From: Alphaproteobacteria bacterium
GTDB taxonomy: Bacteria; Pseudomonadota; Alphaproteobacteria; Rickettsiales; SXRF01
DNA length: 5,455 nt
NCBI GenBank assembly: GCA_020050695.1
Contig: JAGVKI010000319.1
Location: forward strand, 1-5,455
Reading direction: 5' to 3'
A model generated the notes under the pieces. That model was not told where the DNA came from. It did no database searches and was given only the letters and a program-made list of their open reading frames with translations. Position numbers and translations under genes: made by a program. Shown piece after piece: positions 1 through 5,455 of the stretch. Position 1 is the stretch's first letter, and each line of letters begins with the position of its first letter.

Positions 1-2
1 AA

Positions 3-602
3 AATCTCGAGTTTGAACTGGTCAATGAAAACCCATGGGATCGCAAGCTGGACTTCTTTGCCGCCAACCCTGCGGGCGAACTGCCGGTGCTGGTCGAAGA
101 AAACGGCACCGTGGTTTCCGGGGCCTATGCGATTTCCGAGTATCTCGAAGAAACCTACCCGGATATGAACCTGATGGGCATTACGCCAGCCGAGCGCGCT
201 GAAGTGCGCCGCCTGATCGACTGGTTCGACCATAAATTCGACTATGAAGTAACGCAGAATATTTTGTTCCAGAAGGTATTTAAAAACTACTTCCACGGCG
301 GCGAGCCGGATTCCTCTGCCATTCGCGCCGGTAAGAACCATTTTTTCTACCATCTTGATTATATCGGCTACCTGTCCAACGAACGTTATTTCCTGGCAGG
401 CGACGTGCTGACACTGGCAGATCTTGCCGCAGCGGCGCATCTTTCCGCGCTCGATTACCTGAGCGATATTCCGTGGGACTATAACCCGGCTGCGCGTAAC
501 TGGTATTCGCTGATCAAATCGCGCCCAAGCCTGCGCTGCATATTATCCGAGCGTGTACGCGGTGTACGCCCGCCAGTGTACTACGAGAATCCTGATTTCT
601 AA
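3..602 (+). CDS. fzlA: FzlA-like GST-fold cell-division protein (5' end missing)
   Basis: The reading frame is open from the window edge, so the N-terminus (roughly the first 25-30 residues, with the first strand and helix of the thioredoxin-like domain) is missing; 199 residues are visible. Visible residues 1-55 carry the end of a GST N-terminal domain: NPAGELPVL with the cis-proline at visible residue 28, then SGAYAISEYLEE, where GST enzymes usually have an E-S pair that binds glutathione. From about residue 60 the chain is all-helical, with the GST N-capping box TLAD at 137-140 inside LTLADLAAAAHLSALDYL. The tail, RVRGVRPPVYYENPDF, resembles the conserved C-terminus of FzlA. In Caulobacter FzlA binds FtsZ filaments and regulates constriction and is not a detoxifying GST; the same role here is inferred from the tail, the altered glutathione site and the queG neighbour. 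A generic GST-family protein is the alternative. Confidence 0.8.
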   Translation, partial: NLEFELVNENPWDRKLDFFAANPAGELPVLVEENGTVVSGAYAISEYLEETYPDMNLMGITPAERAEVRRLIDWFDHKFDYEVTQNILFQKVFKNYFHGGEPDSSAIRAGKNHFFYHLDYIGYLSNERYFLAGDVLTLADLAAAAHLSALDYLSDIPWDYNPAARNWYSLIKSRPSLRCILSERVRGVRPPVYYENPDF

Positions 603-603
603 G

Positions 604-1638
604 ATGTCTTCCATCAAAGACAGTATCAGGGCGCAGGCTCTCGCGCTTGGCTTTGACACGGTCGGATTTGCTGCACCTGTTTTGCGTGATGATGCACAAA
701 CCGGGCTGCTCGAATTCATCGCCAGCGGCCATCATGGCGACATGCAATGGATGGAAGATAAAGCCGACAGACGCGCCGATCCCAAAACACTCTGGCCGGA
801 TGTGCGCTCGATCATTGTGCTGGGACATAATTACGGCCCTGATTTTGACCCCATGGAAAAGCTGAAGCACAAAGACATCGGCGTTATTTCGTCTTATGCG
901 CTTAATCAGGACTATCACGATGTGATCAAGAAGCGCTTAAAGCAGCTTGGACGCTGGCTATGCGAAACCTATGGCTGCGAGATCAAAGTGTTCGTCGATA
1001 CCGCGCCGGTGATGGAAAAACCACTCGCGCAGCAGGCAGGCATTGGCTGGCAGGGCAAGCATGCCTGCGTCGTCAGCCGCGAATTCGGCTCATGGCTGTT
1101 TATCGGCAATATATTTACCACGCTTGAACTTGAGGCAAATGACGCAGAGATCGACCATTGCGGCAACTGCACACGCTGCATGGATATATGCCCTACCCAA
1201 GCCTTCACCGCTGAGCGTAAACTCGACGCGCGCAAATGCATTTCCTACCTGACCATTGAACATAAAGGCCAGATACCGCTGGAATACCGCAAAGCGATCG
1301 GCAACCGTATTTATGGTTGCGACGACTGCCTTGCCGTTTGCCCATGGAATAAATTTGCGCAGGTCGCCAAGGAAATGGCCTACCACCCGCGCAAAAATCT
1401 TGAAGCGCCGCTACTAAAAGAACTGGCACAGCTTGATGATGTTTCATTCCGCCAGATGTTTTCCAAGTCACCCGTAAAGCGTATTGGCCGCGACCGTTTT
1501 GTGCGCAATGTGCTGGTTGCTATTGGCAATAGCAGCGATAACTCCCTGCTTCCTGTCGCGCGCAGCCTGCTGGCCGATCCCAATCCCCTCGTGAGTGAAA
1601 TGGCTAGCTGGGCCATGGAAAGTTTGGCCGCAAAATAA
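604..1638 (+). CDS. queG: epoxyqueuosine reductase QueG
   Basis: QueG carries out the last step of queuosine synthesis, reducing epoxyqueuosine to queuosine at the wobble position of the GUN-anticodon tRNAs (Asp, Asn, His, Tyr), using cobalamin and two 4Fe-4S clusters in the cytosol. The 344-residue protein has the expected layout. The N-terminal cobalamin-binding part includes VDTAPVMEKPLAQQAG, with Asp132 at the position of the proposed catalytic acid, and GWQGKH. A ferredoxin-like domain follows with C186-x2-C189-x2-C192-x3-C196-P, then C212, and C239-x2-C242-x3-C246-P-W-N. The C-terminus (about 295-344) is a short HEAT-like helical repeat. ATG 604 is chosen because it gives the usual MSSIKDSIRAQALALGFDTVGF start; a start at 553 in the same frame would lie well inside fzlA and add an unrelated 17-residue extension. 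The single-base gap after the fzlA stop suggests translational coupling, with only weak Shine-Dalgarno sequence inside the fzlA end. Confidence 0.96.
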   Translation: MSSIKDSIRAQALALGFDTVGFAAPVLRDDAQTGLLEFIASGHHGDMQWMEDKADRRADPKTLWPDVRSIIVLGHNYGPDFDPMEKLKHKDIGVISSYALNQDYHDVIKKRLKQLGRWLCETYGCEIKVFVDTAPVMEKPLAQQAGIGWQGKHACVVSREFGSWLFIGNIFTTLELEANDAEIDHCGNCTRCMDICPTQAFTAERKLDARKCISYLTIEHKGQIPLEYRKAIGNRIYGCDDCLAVCPWNKFAQVAKEMAYHPRKNLEAPLLKELAQLDDVSFRQMFSKSPVKRIGRDRFVRNVLVAIGNSSDNSLLPVARSLLADPNPLVSEMASWAMESLAAK

Positions 1639-1639
1639 A

Positions 1640-1673
1640 ATATGCTTAAATATCAGCATATAAATTGATTTAT
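1640..1673 (+). terminator. weak AT-rich dyads after queG, possible terminator
   Basis: Immediately after the queG stop, ATATGCT (1640-1646) and AGCATAT (1655-1661) form a perfect 7-bp inverted repeat with an 8-base loop. A second overlapping AT palindrome, ATAAAT-TG-ATTTAT, covers 1660-1673. Neither stem is GC-rich and no clean T-run follows the first, so an intrinsic terminator is only a weak suggestion. The position, between a conserved gene and an unrelated one, is the main support. Confidence 0.25.
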
Positions 1674-1772
1674 CCTTCCCGTATCCACCGAAGAAAATTA
1701 ATGAATATTAAGCCTTAGCCCTATATTCTAATAGGCAAGAAACGACCATTACACGCAGGATAAGCCTTTCAA

Positions 1773-3269
1773 ATGGCAGACAAGAAGGTCGCAAACAGCT
1801 GGGCAGAAAAAACCGGAAGCACCAACGCGCAGCCGCGCATGGTATTTTCTGACCATATGATCGTGTTTGCTACCACCGGTGCGCGCACTTCGCTTACTCC
1901 CGAACGCTTATACGACGATGGTTTTAACCAGCCGAACCAACCTATCTATATCGTTGGCCCTGAAGATTTACGCCCGGAGAATCATGAAAAATTAAAAGCG
2001 ATACTTGCGGCGAAAGTCGCGGAGGCCAAAAAGCTGCCCTTCAGCGAGCGCGAGCGCAAAGAAATGAAAGAGACATTTACTAAAAGCGTCATCCTTGAGG
2101 CCGTTCTTCATGAGCCGCTGCTGATGATAGAGCATTTCTCGCCTCAGGTAGAATTGCTGCAGGAAACATACGGCAGCGCAAAGAGCATGGCACAAGTTGC
2201 CACCCTCAAGGCCGACAATATGTTCAGCCCTTACCGGGCAACCGAAATTATCCGCAACAGCCTCAATGATGATATTGAAATATACAAACAAACCAAGGCA
2301 CTGTTTCGCAAGCATGGAAAGCAGGCGGAATTTGAACAGATAGAAGCAGAAATTGCACTTGATGAGTTTTCCCGCAAATTAAACCACCTCAATATGGATG
2401 ATGCGCAAAAACAAGCCATCATGAAGCAATCGGTGCATATCACCCGCAACGCCGAAGGTAAGCAGCGGCTTTCGGTGGATGTAAATCCACTGAGTAAACT
2501 CTATCATCAATATATCAACGAAAACTATGCCGACCTGGATAAGGTAATCAATGATGCACGCAGCATGATGGTGGAAATGGCTAAAGACGAAACCGCCGAT
2601 CCCTTTGCCCAGACGATTGAAGAACATGCCATGTCAGAACGAATACAGTCCATCGCGCAAAAAGACATACGCGCAAAACCGGTAGTACTGGCCGGATATA
2701 ATGACCCAAATCTTTTAATCATTGTCGATAGTGAGTCTAACGGCCGCTATGTAGGGCGCAGTTACCCTGGTCAAAATATGATACAGGTGATTTGCTCAAG
2801 AAAAGTGCTCAATAATTTTGACCACACGGTGCGCGAAGAACTGATGCACCAGGGCGTGGACAAGATATATAAAAATTTCAGCCTGCCCTACGTCGACGAC
2901 ACGGATATGCGTAGGGAATTACTGGAAACCGCCATGAAGCACGATATGAAAAGCAGGCGTGAATACAGCCTGCTCGGGCTTAGCAGAAATTCAAACTATG
3001 ATGTCCGTGACCATGTCAGCATGCAGCAGGAAGTCCCTGTAAAGGTGATGCTTTATATGGACGATCATGACAGGGACGAGATATGGGGAAAGGGAGCTAC
3101 ACCCTTTGCAGCAACGGAAACCTTTGTAAATGAAGTTGTTATCAAGGATGCCATTGCCTATAACCGTAAGCAGCCGCTACATCATATTGGCGCAGACTAC
3201 ACCCGGGAAACGCGGCCTGTAGACGCCTTATCCAGGCAATTACCCTCTTCGCAACATCGCGCCCTTTAA
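1773..3269 (+). CDS. hypothetical protein, possible degenerate zincin-like domain
   Basis: I do not recognise a family for this 498-residue protein. It has no signal peptide and no obvious membrane segment, so it is probably cytosolic. Residues 1-62 are a polar start followed by strand-like segments (MIVFATT, PIYIVGPEDL). Residues 65-310 are strongly charged and helical, with coiled-coil-like stretches around 95-120 and 190-225. Residues 310-370 alternate strands and a helix: VVLAGY, NLLIIVD, GRYVGRSYPGQNMIQV (324-339), then HTVREELMHQ (351-360). A GxY/N-x-I-x-V edge strand before a helix with a metal-binding motif is typical of zincin peptidases, but HExxH here reads E355-E356-L-M-H359. ETFVNE (449-454) could hold a further acidic ligand. 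This assignment is inference only. ATG 1773 has a weak AGGA 12 bases upstream. Base composition is somewhat more AT-rich than queG by eye. It has a gap on each side, so it is probably transcribed alone. Confidence 0.85.
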   Translation: MADKKVANSWAEKTGSTNAQPRMVFSDHMIVFATTGARTSLTPERLYDDGFNQPNQPIYIVGPEDLRPENHEKLKAILAAKVAEAKKLPFSERERKEMKETFTKSVILEAVLHEPLLMIEHFSPQVELLQETYGSAKSMAQVATLKADNMFSPYRATEIIRNSLNDDIEIYKQTKALFRKHGKQAEFEQIEAEIALDEFSRKLNHLNMDDAQKQAIMKQSVHITRNAEGKQRLSVDVNPLSKLYHQYINENYADLDKVINDARSMMVEMAKDETADPFAQTIEEHAMSERIQSIAQKDIRAKPVVLAGYNDPNLLIIVDSESNGRYVGRSYPGQNMIQVICSRKVLNNFDHTVREELMHQGVDKIYKNFSLPYVDDTDMRRELLETAMKHDMKSRREYSLLGLSRNSNYDVRDHVSMQQEVPVKVMLYMDDHDRDEIWGKGATPFAATETFVNEVVIKDAIAYNRKQPLHHIGADYTRETRPVDALSRQLPSSQHRAL

Positions 3270-3314
3270 AAATAAGTACACACTCACTATATCTATACTG
3301 CATAACGTAATAAG

Positions 3315-3320
3315 AAGGAG
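3315..3320 (+). promoter_or_regulatory. strong ribosome binding site of grxC
   Basis: AAGGAG lies six bases before the ATG at 3327, an almost ideal Shine-Dalgarno sequence and spacing. It is the strongest one in the window and fixes the grxC start. A TATACT hexamer at 3294-3299 could be the -10 element of a promoter for grxC, but no convincing -35 hexamer stands 16-18 bases upstream of it. Confidence 0.8.
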
Positions 3321-3326
3321 CCCCTC

Positions 3327-3587
3327 ATGACTAACATCGTAATTTACACCAAAGACTATTGCCCTTACTGCGTAAAAGCAAAAAGCCTGCTCACGCAAAA
3401 AGGCCAGAAGGACAACATCACCGAGATCGACATCACGCACGATGAGGCACTCCAACAGGAGATGATTGCGAAATCCGGCGGTCGCCGTACTGTGCCGCAA
3501 ATCTTTATTGGCGGTACCCATGTCGGTGGATTTGACGACATGCACGCACTCGATAAGGAAGGTAAACTTGATCCGTTATTGGCGTAG
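3327..3587 (+). CDS. grxC: glutaredoxin 3 (GrxC family), dithiol
   Basis: This is a small cytosolic thiol-disulfide oxidoreductase that uses glutathione to reduce protein disulfides and mixed glutathione disulfides. Its 86 residues match the length of the bacterial GrxC family. The thioredoxin-fold landmarks are all present: the strand NIVIYT, the dithiol active site C12-P-Y-C15 at the start of helix 1, the cis-proline loop R-T-V-P57 that contacts glutathione, and the G67-G-F-D-D motif that caps the glutathione gamma-glutamyl group. The second cysteine shows that it is dithiol, not a monothiol iron-sulfur carrier (those have CGFS). It is separated from the upstream unknown gene by 57 bp. In other alphaproteobacteria grxC often sits near comF and a carbon-nitrogen hydrolase; neither is present here. 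Confidence 0.96.
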   Translation: MTNIVIYTKDYCPYCVKAKSLLTQKGQKDNITEIDITHDEALQQEMIAKSGGRRTVPQIFIGGTHVGGFDDMHALDKEGKLDPLLA

Positions 3588-3588
3588 C

Positions 3589-3614
3589 CAAAAGATACAA
3601 AACGTATCAATTTT
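3589..3614 (+). terminator. candidate terminator after grxC
   Basis: Just after the grxC stop, GATAC (3594-3598) and GTATC (3604-3608) form a perfect 5-bp stem with loop AAAAC. Outside it CAAAA (3589-3593) can pair with TTTTG (3611-3615) across a two-base AA bulge, and the 3' arm includes a run of four T. The stem is short and AT-rich, so it is a plausible but weak intrinsic terminator. Confidence 0.35.
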
Positions 3615-3642
3615 GCAACAGCACTAAGTTTTCTGATTTAAT
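3613..3642 (+). promoter_or_regulatory. candidate sigma70-type promoter for the kinase gene
   Basis: TTGCAA (3613-3618) and TTTAAT (3637-3642) are separated by 18 bases; they match the -35 consensus TTGACA at four positions and the -10 consensus TATAAT at five. Transcription would start near 3650 and give a leader of about 150 bases before the kinase start, containing the palindrome and DnaA boxes. The match is by eye; AT-rich gaps often yield such pairs by chance. Confidence 0.3.
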
Positions 3643-3696
3643 CGCTCAACGACACTACATATAGTTAGTGCATCAATGGTGAATTTTCTGTAAAGA

Positions 3697-3711
3697 TTAA
3701 TTCGCATTTTA
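3697..3711 (+). promoter_or_regulatory. possible CtrA-like site TTAA-N7-TTTA
   Basis: TTAA (3697-3700), seven bases, then TTTA (3708-3711) match seven of the eight defined bases of the CtrA consensus TTAA-N7-TTAA used by many alphaproteobacteria. It lies 86 bp before the kinase start in an AT-rich stretch, where such matches occur easily by chance. Whether this organism has CtrA is not known from the window. Confidence 0.25.
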
Positions 3712-3727
3712 GATAAATTTTACTTTG

Positions 3728-3763
3728 CCGGGATAACACTGTGGATAACTTGTGTATACCCGG
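3728..3763. repeat. 36-bp interrupted palindrome upstream of the kinase
   Basis: The left arm (3728-3739, CCGGGATAACAC) and right arm (3752-3763, GTGTATACCCGG) are reverse complements at nine of twelve positions: CCGGG and ACAC match fully, with three mismatches between. A 12-base centre (3740-3751) contains a perfect DnaA box. As DNA it could be an operator for a dimeric regulator; as RNA the arms could form a hairpin with a small internal loop 33 bases before the GTG start. No T-run follows, so it is not an intrinsic terminator on the + strand. Confidence 0.55.
3740..3759 (-). promoter_or_regulatory. DnaA box pair
   Basis: TGTGGATAA at 3740-3748 is the exact reverse complement of the consensus DnaA box TTATCCACA. 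TGTGTATAC at 3751-3759 matches the same consensus (TGTGNATAA) except for the last base and lies in the same orientation, 11 bp start to start, about one helical turn. This places DnaA binding just upstream of the kinase gene and next to an AT-rich stretch (3590-3726). DnaA acting as a transcription factor is the simpler reading; a replication origin would need more boxes than are seen. Confidence 0.5.
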
Positions 3764-3796
3764 TGAGTAAAAAGAAAAGAGCGAGGCAGATACAGA

Positions 3797-5050
3797 GTGT
3801 TATACCTACAATTCTGGAATTCCTTCTGTAAACAATGGAACGAGCTGGCAACTGAAACCGCCGCTCCCGCCCGCAGCACCGCCACTAAACGCAACTCTCT
3901 GCCGCTTGAAGAAAAATACGCATACCTTACCGAGTACGGAACGCAGATACTGTGCTTCCTGGATATTAAAAAGGGCTGCACCTATCTCTCGCGCAATTTT
4001 GATACGATCACCGGCCAGTCGAAAAGTGATTTCGAAGGCGAAATATTTTATGACCTGCTCCATGAAGACTATCGCCAGCGCCTTACCGACCTGCTGAGTT
4101 CAGGATTTGCTGAGCATTCGCCGTACCCGTTCCGCTGCAAACTACGGCATGCGGACAATAAATATTACTGGTACCTGTTCCTGATTCACCCCAAGCGTGA
4201 AGGCAAACCCGGTGAGTTTGTCTGCATCGTTGAGAACATCAACGATAATATGCTGGTACAGAACACCCTTCAAAAAGCAAGGCTGGAAGCCGAACTGGCG
4301 CTACGTGCACGCTCTGAATTCCTTGCTAACATGAGCCATGAACTGCGCACCCCACTCAATGCCGTTATCGGTTTTGCGCAAATCATCGAAAGCGGTATTT
4401 TTGGCAAAGTCGAGAACCAGCAATATATGGAGTATGTAAAACATATTCATGAAAGCGGTTATGACCTGCTCTCAAAAATCGAAGACCTGCTTGAAATTGC
4501 CAGCATTGATGCAGGCCAGGTAACCCTGTCGCAGGAAGAAGTATACGTACATGACATCTTAAACCAGGTAGTGCATGCGCAGTCGCACCACGCCCATGCG
4601 GCGCAGGTGAAGCTGGATATTTCGCAGCCGGACAAAGAAATCCTGATGTATGTCGACCGCCTGAAGCTGCAGCATATCCTTGGTCATCTGGTGGCCAACG
4701 CTATCCGTTCCAGCCATGTTGGTGGCCGTATCCACCTGGGTGCGAATATCACCAATGACGGCCAGCTGGAAATCAGCGTGCATGATACTGGTATCGGCAT
4801 GCCGGAAAACAAACTTGGTGCCATTGTTATGGCGCTGCAGGAAGATAATTGCTGGACCACCGGCGATAATCGCAGCATCGGCCTTGGCCTTGCACTCACC
4901 CGCGAATTCGTGACGCTCCATGGCGGGCAGGTTCGCATCAACAGCCGCGCAGGCGCAGGCACCAGCGTAACGATTATGCTGCCATCCGCATGCATCCGCT
5001 CAAGCTTCGCAAAACGCAGCGAACATACGCTGAAGCAGGCCGTAAGCTAG
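3797..5050 (+). CDS. PAS-domain sensor histidine kinase, soluble
   Basis: This 417-residue protein is a cytosolic two-component sensor kinase with no membrane segment. A polar N-terminus (1-38) leads into a PAS domain (about 40-150: QILCFLDIKKG, SRNFDTITGQ, FYDLLHEDYRQRL, YYWYLFLIHP), a helical linker (150-173), a HisKA dimerisation domain with the H-box F-L-A-N-M-S-H181-E-L-R-T-P-L-N, and a HATPase_c domain with N-box Asn301 (HLVANAIRSS), G1 box D330-T-G-I-G334 and G2 box G362-L-G364-L. The first N-box Asn is replaced by His297, and the usual F-box phenylalanine motif is not evident. GTG 3797 is chosen because an in-frame stop at 3764 limits extension and GAGG (3783-3786) stands 10 bases before it; the first few residues remain uncertain. 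The ligand and the partner regulator are unknown; no response regulator is in the window. The protein resembles PAS kinases common in alphaproteobacteria, but I cannot equate it with PleC, DivJ or PdhS. Confidence 0.93.
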   Translation: MLYLQFWNSFCKQWNELATETAAPARSTATKRNSLPLEEKYAYLTEYGTQILCFLDIKKGCTYLSRNFDTITGQSKSDFEGEIFYDLLHEDYRQRLTDLLSSGFAEHSPYPFRCKLRHADNKYYWYLFLIHPKREGKPGEFVCIVENINDNMLVQNTLQKARLEAELALRARSEFLANMSHELRTPLNAVIGFAQIIESGIFGKVENQQYMEYVKHIHESGYDLLSKIEDLLEIASIDAGQVTLSQEEVYVHDILNQVVHAQSHHAHAAQVKLDISQPDKEILMYVDRLKLQHILGHLVANAIRSSHVGGRIHLGANITNDGQLEISVHDTGIGMPENKLGAIVMALQEDNCWTTGDNRSIGLGLALTREFVTLHGGQVRINSRAGAGTSVTIMLPSACIRSSFAKRSEHTLKQAVS

Positions 5051-5084
5051 CGCTACCTGTCATTGCTATTAAAGTGATTTCATT

Positions 5085-5455
5085 ATGGATAAGAAAAAGG
5101 CAGCAGCCGATATTATTGCAAAAGCGCTTCCCATGGTGCCTTTTGATGGCTGGAACCAGCAGACCCTAGGTAAAGCAGCTCTGGACGCTGGCTACAAGAA
5201 AACCGACGTTATACGCGTGTTTCCCGGCGGCGCTATTGACGCCATTGATGCTTTCCTGAAACAATCCGACCAGGATATGACCGACACGCTTGCCACCTAC
5301 CATCTGGATAGCATGAAGATCCGCGAACGCATTGCATCCGCCATCCGTATAAAACTGACCGCGCTTGCCCCGCACCGCGAGGCACTGCGCCGCGCTATCG
5401 CCATAAATGCCCTGCCCTTTTACTGCCACCGGGGACTAAAGGCTGTCTACCATAC
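5085..5455 (+). CDS. COQ9-family ubiquinone biosynthesis protein (3' end missing)
   Basis: The frame stays open to the window edge, giving 123 residues of a protein whose family is usually about 200-230 long. The start MDKKKAAADIIAKALPMVPFDGWNQ and the following TLGKAALDAGYKKTDVIRVFPGGAIDAIDAFL match the COQ9 N-terminal pattern: a TetR-like helical bundle with G-W near the start and a conserved F-P-x-G turn. IRERIASAIRIKLTALAPHREALRRAIAINALP is the next conserved helical block, with the family's P-H between helices. Eukaryotic COQ9 binds lipid and presents ubiquinone intermediates to the hydroxylase COQ7; a similar accessory role in bacteria is inferred. ATG 5085 follows the kinase stop by 34 bp with only a weak Shine-Dalgarno (AAGTGA), so it may be read from the kinase transcript. 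In many alphaproteobacteria this family lies divergent from rpsU; here the upstream neighbour is the kinase. Confidence 0.85.
   Translation, partial: MDKKKAAADIIAKALPMVPFDGWNQQTLGKAALDAGYKKTDVIRVFPGGAIDAIDAFLKQSDQDMTDTLATYHLDSMKIRERIASAIRIKLTALAPHREALRRAIAINALPFYCHRGLKAVYH

Noticed and set aside
553..603. Upstream in-frame start for queG
   Set aside because: It would lie inside the fzlA coding region and add 17 residues unlike any QueG N-terminus; ATG 604 gives the conserved start directly after the fzlA stop.
969..1241. Open frames on the minus strand inside queG, and similar ones inside the other genes
   Set aside because: They overlap clearly conserved + strand genes and their translations show no recognisable domain; they are shadows of the coding strand.
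2829..2859. Di-iron ferritin-like site from E356-x-x-H359
   Set aside because: Ferritin-like di-iron sites need paired ExxH motifs in a four-helix bundle; no second one is evident, and the preceding segments look like strands.
3588..3796. Chromosomal replication origin
   Set aside because: Only one perfect and one near-perfect DnaA box are seen, and none of the usual origin neighbours (dnaA, dnaN, hemE, parAB) is in the window.
3763..3831. 22-codon basic open frame starting at GTG, overlapping the kinase start in another frame
   Set aside because: It has no ribosome binding site (the palindrome occupies that position), and short frames like this are common by chance.
5048..5055. 8-bp palindrome TAGCGCTA over the kinase stop codon
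   Set aside because: Too short to be meaningful and with no T-run or second copy nearby.
5166..5429. Minus-strand open frame of 87 codons at the right end
   Set aside because: It is antisense to the COQ9-family frame, which shows family motifs over the same bases.

Overview
The window looks like chromosomal DNA of an alphaproteobacterium of moderate GC content (about half GC in the well-conserved genes, by eye, with AT-rich gaps). The evidence is an FzlA-type GST-fold protein followed directly by queG, a class-3 glutaredoxin, a PAS histidine kinase with HisKA and HATPase boxes of the alphaproteobacterial type, and a COQ9-family ubiquinone protein. All six genes lie on the + strand. I cannot place the organism more precisely. 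I see no tRNA, rRNA, IS element, CRISPR array or phage gene.

Layout: (1) 3-602, the 3' part of an fzlA-like gene; its start lies outside the window. (2) 604-1638, queG (epoxyqueuosine reductase), separated from the fzlA stop by one base, so the two are probably co-transcribed and translationally coupled. (3) 1639-1772, an AT-rich gap with weak dyads. (4) 1773-3269, a 498-residue protein of unknown family; its C-terminal third resembles a zincin metallopeptidase in which the first metal-binding His has become Glu. (5) 3327-3587, grxC, with the best ribosome binding site in the window. (6) 3588-3796, a 209-bp regulatory-looking gap with a sigma70-like promoter, a CtrA-like half-site pair, a perfect DnaA box next to a near-perfect one, and a 36-bp interrupted palindrome centred on the DnaA box. 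(7) 3797-5050, a soluble PAS-HisKA-HATPase histidine kinase starting at GTG, with no response regulator beside it. (8) 5085 to the window end, the start of a COQ9-family gene, cut by the edge.

The genes do not form one pathway. fzlA and queG look like a small operon linking a division protein with a tRNA-modification enzyme. The unknown gene and grxC appear to be separate units. The kinase and the COQ9 gene are 34 bp apart and could share a transcript. I found no clearly new multi-gene system. The two items most worth following are the palindrome with DnaA box in front of the kinase and the unknown 498-residue protein with its EExxH motif.
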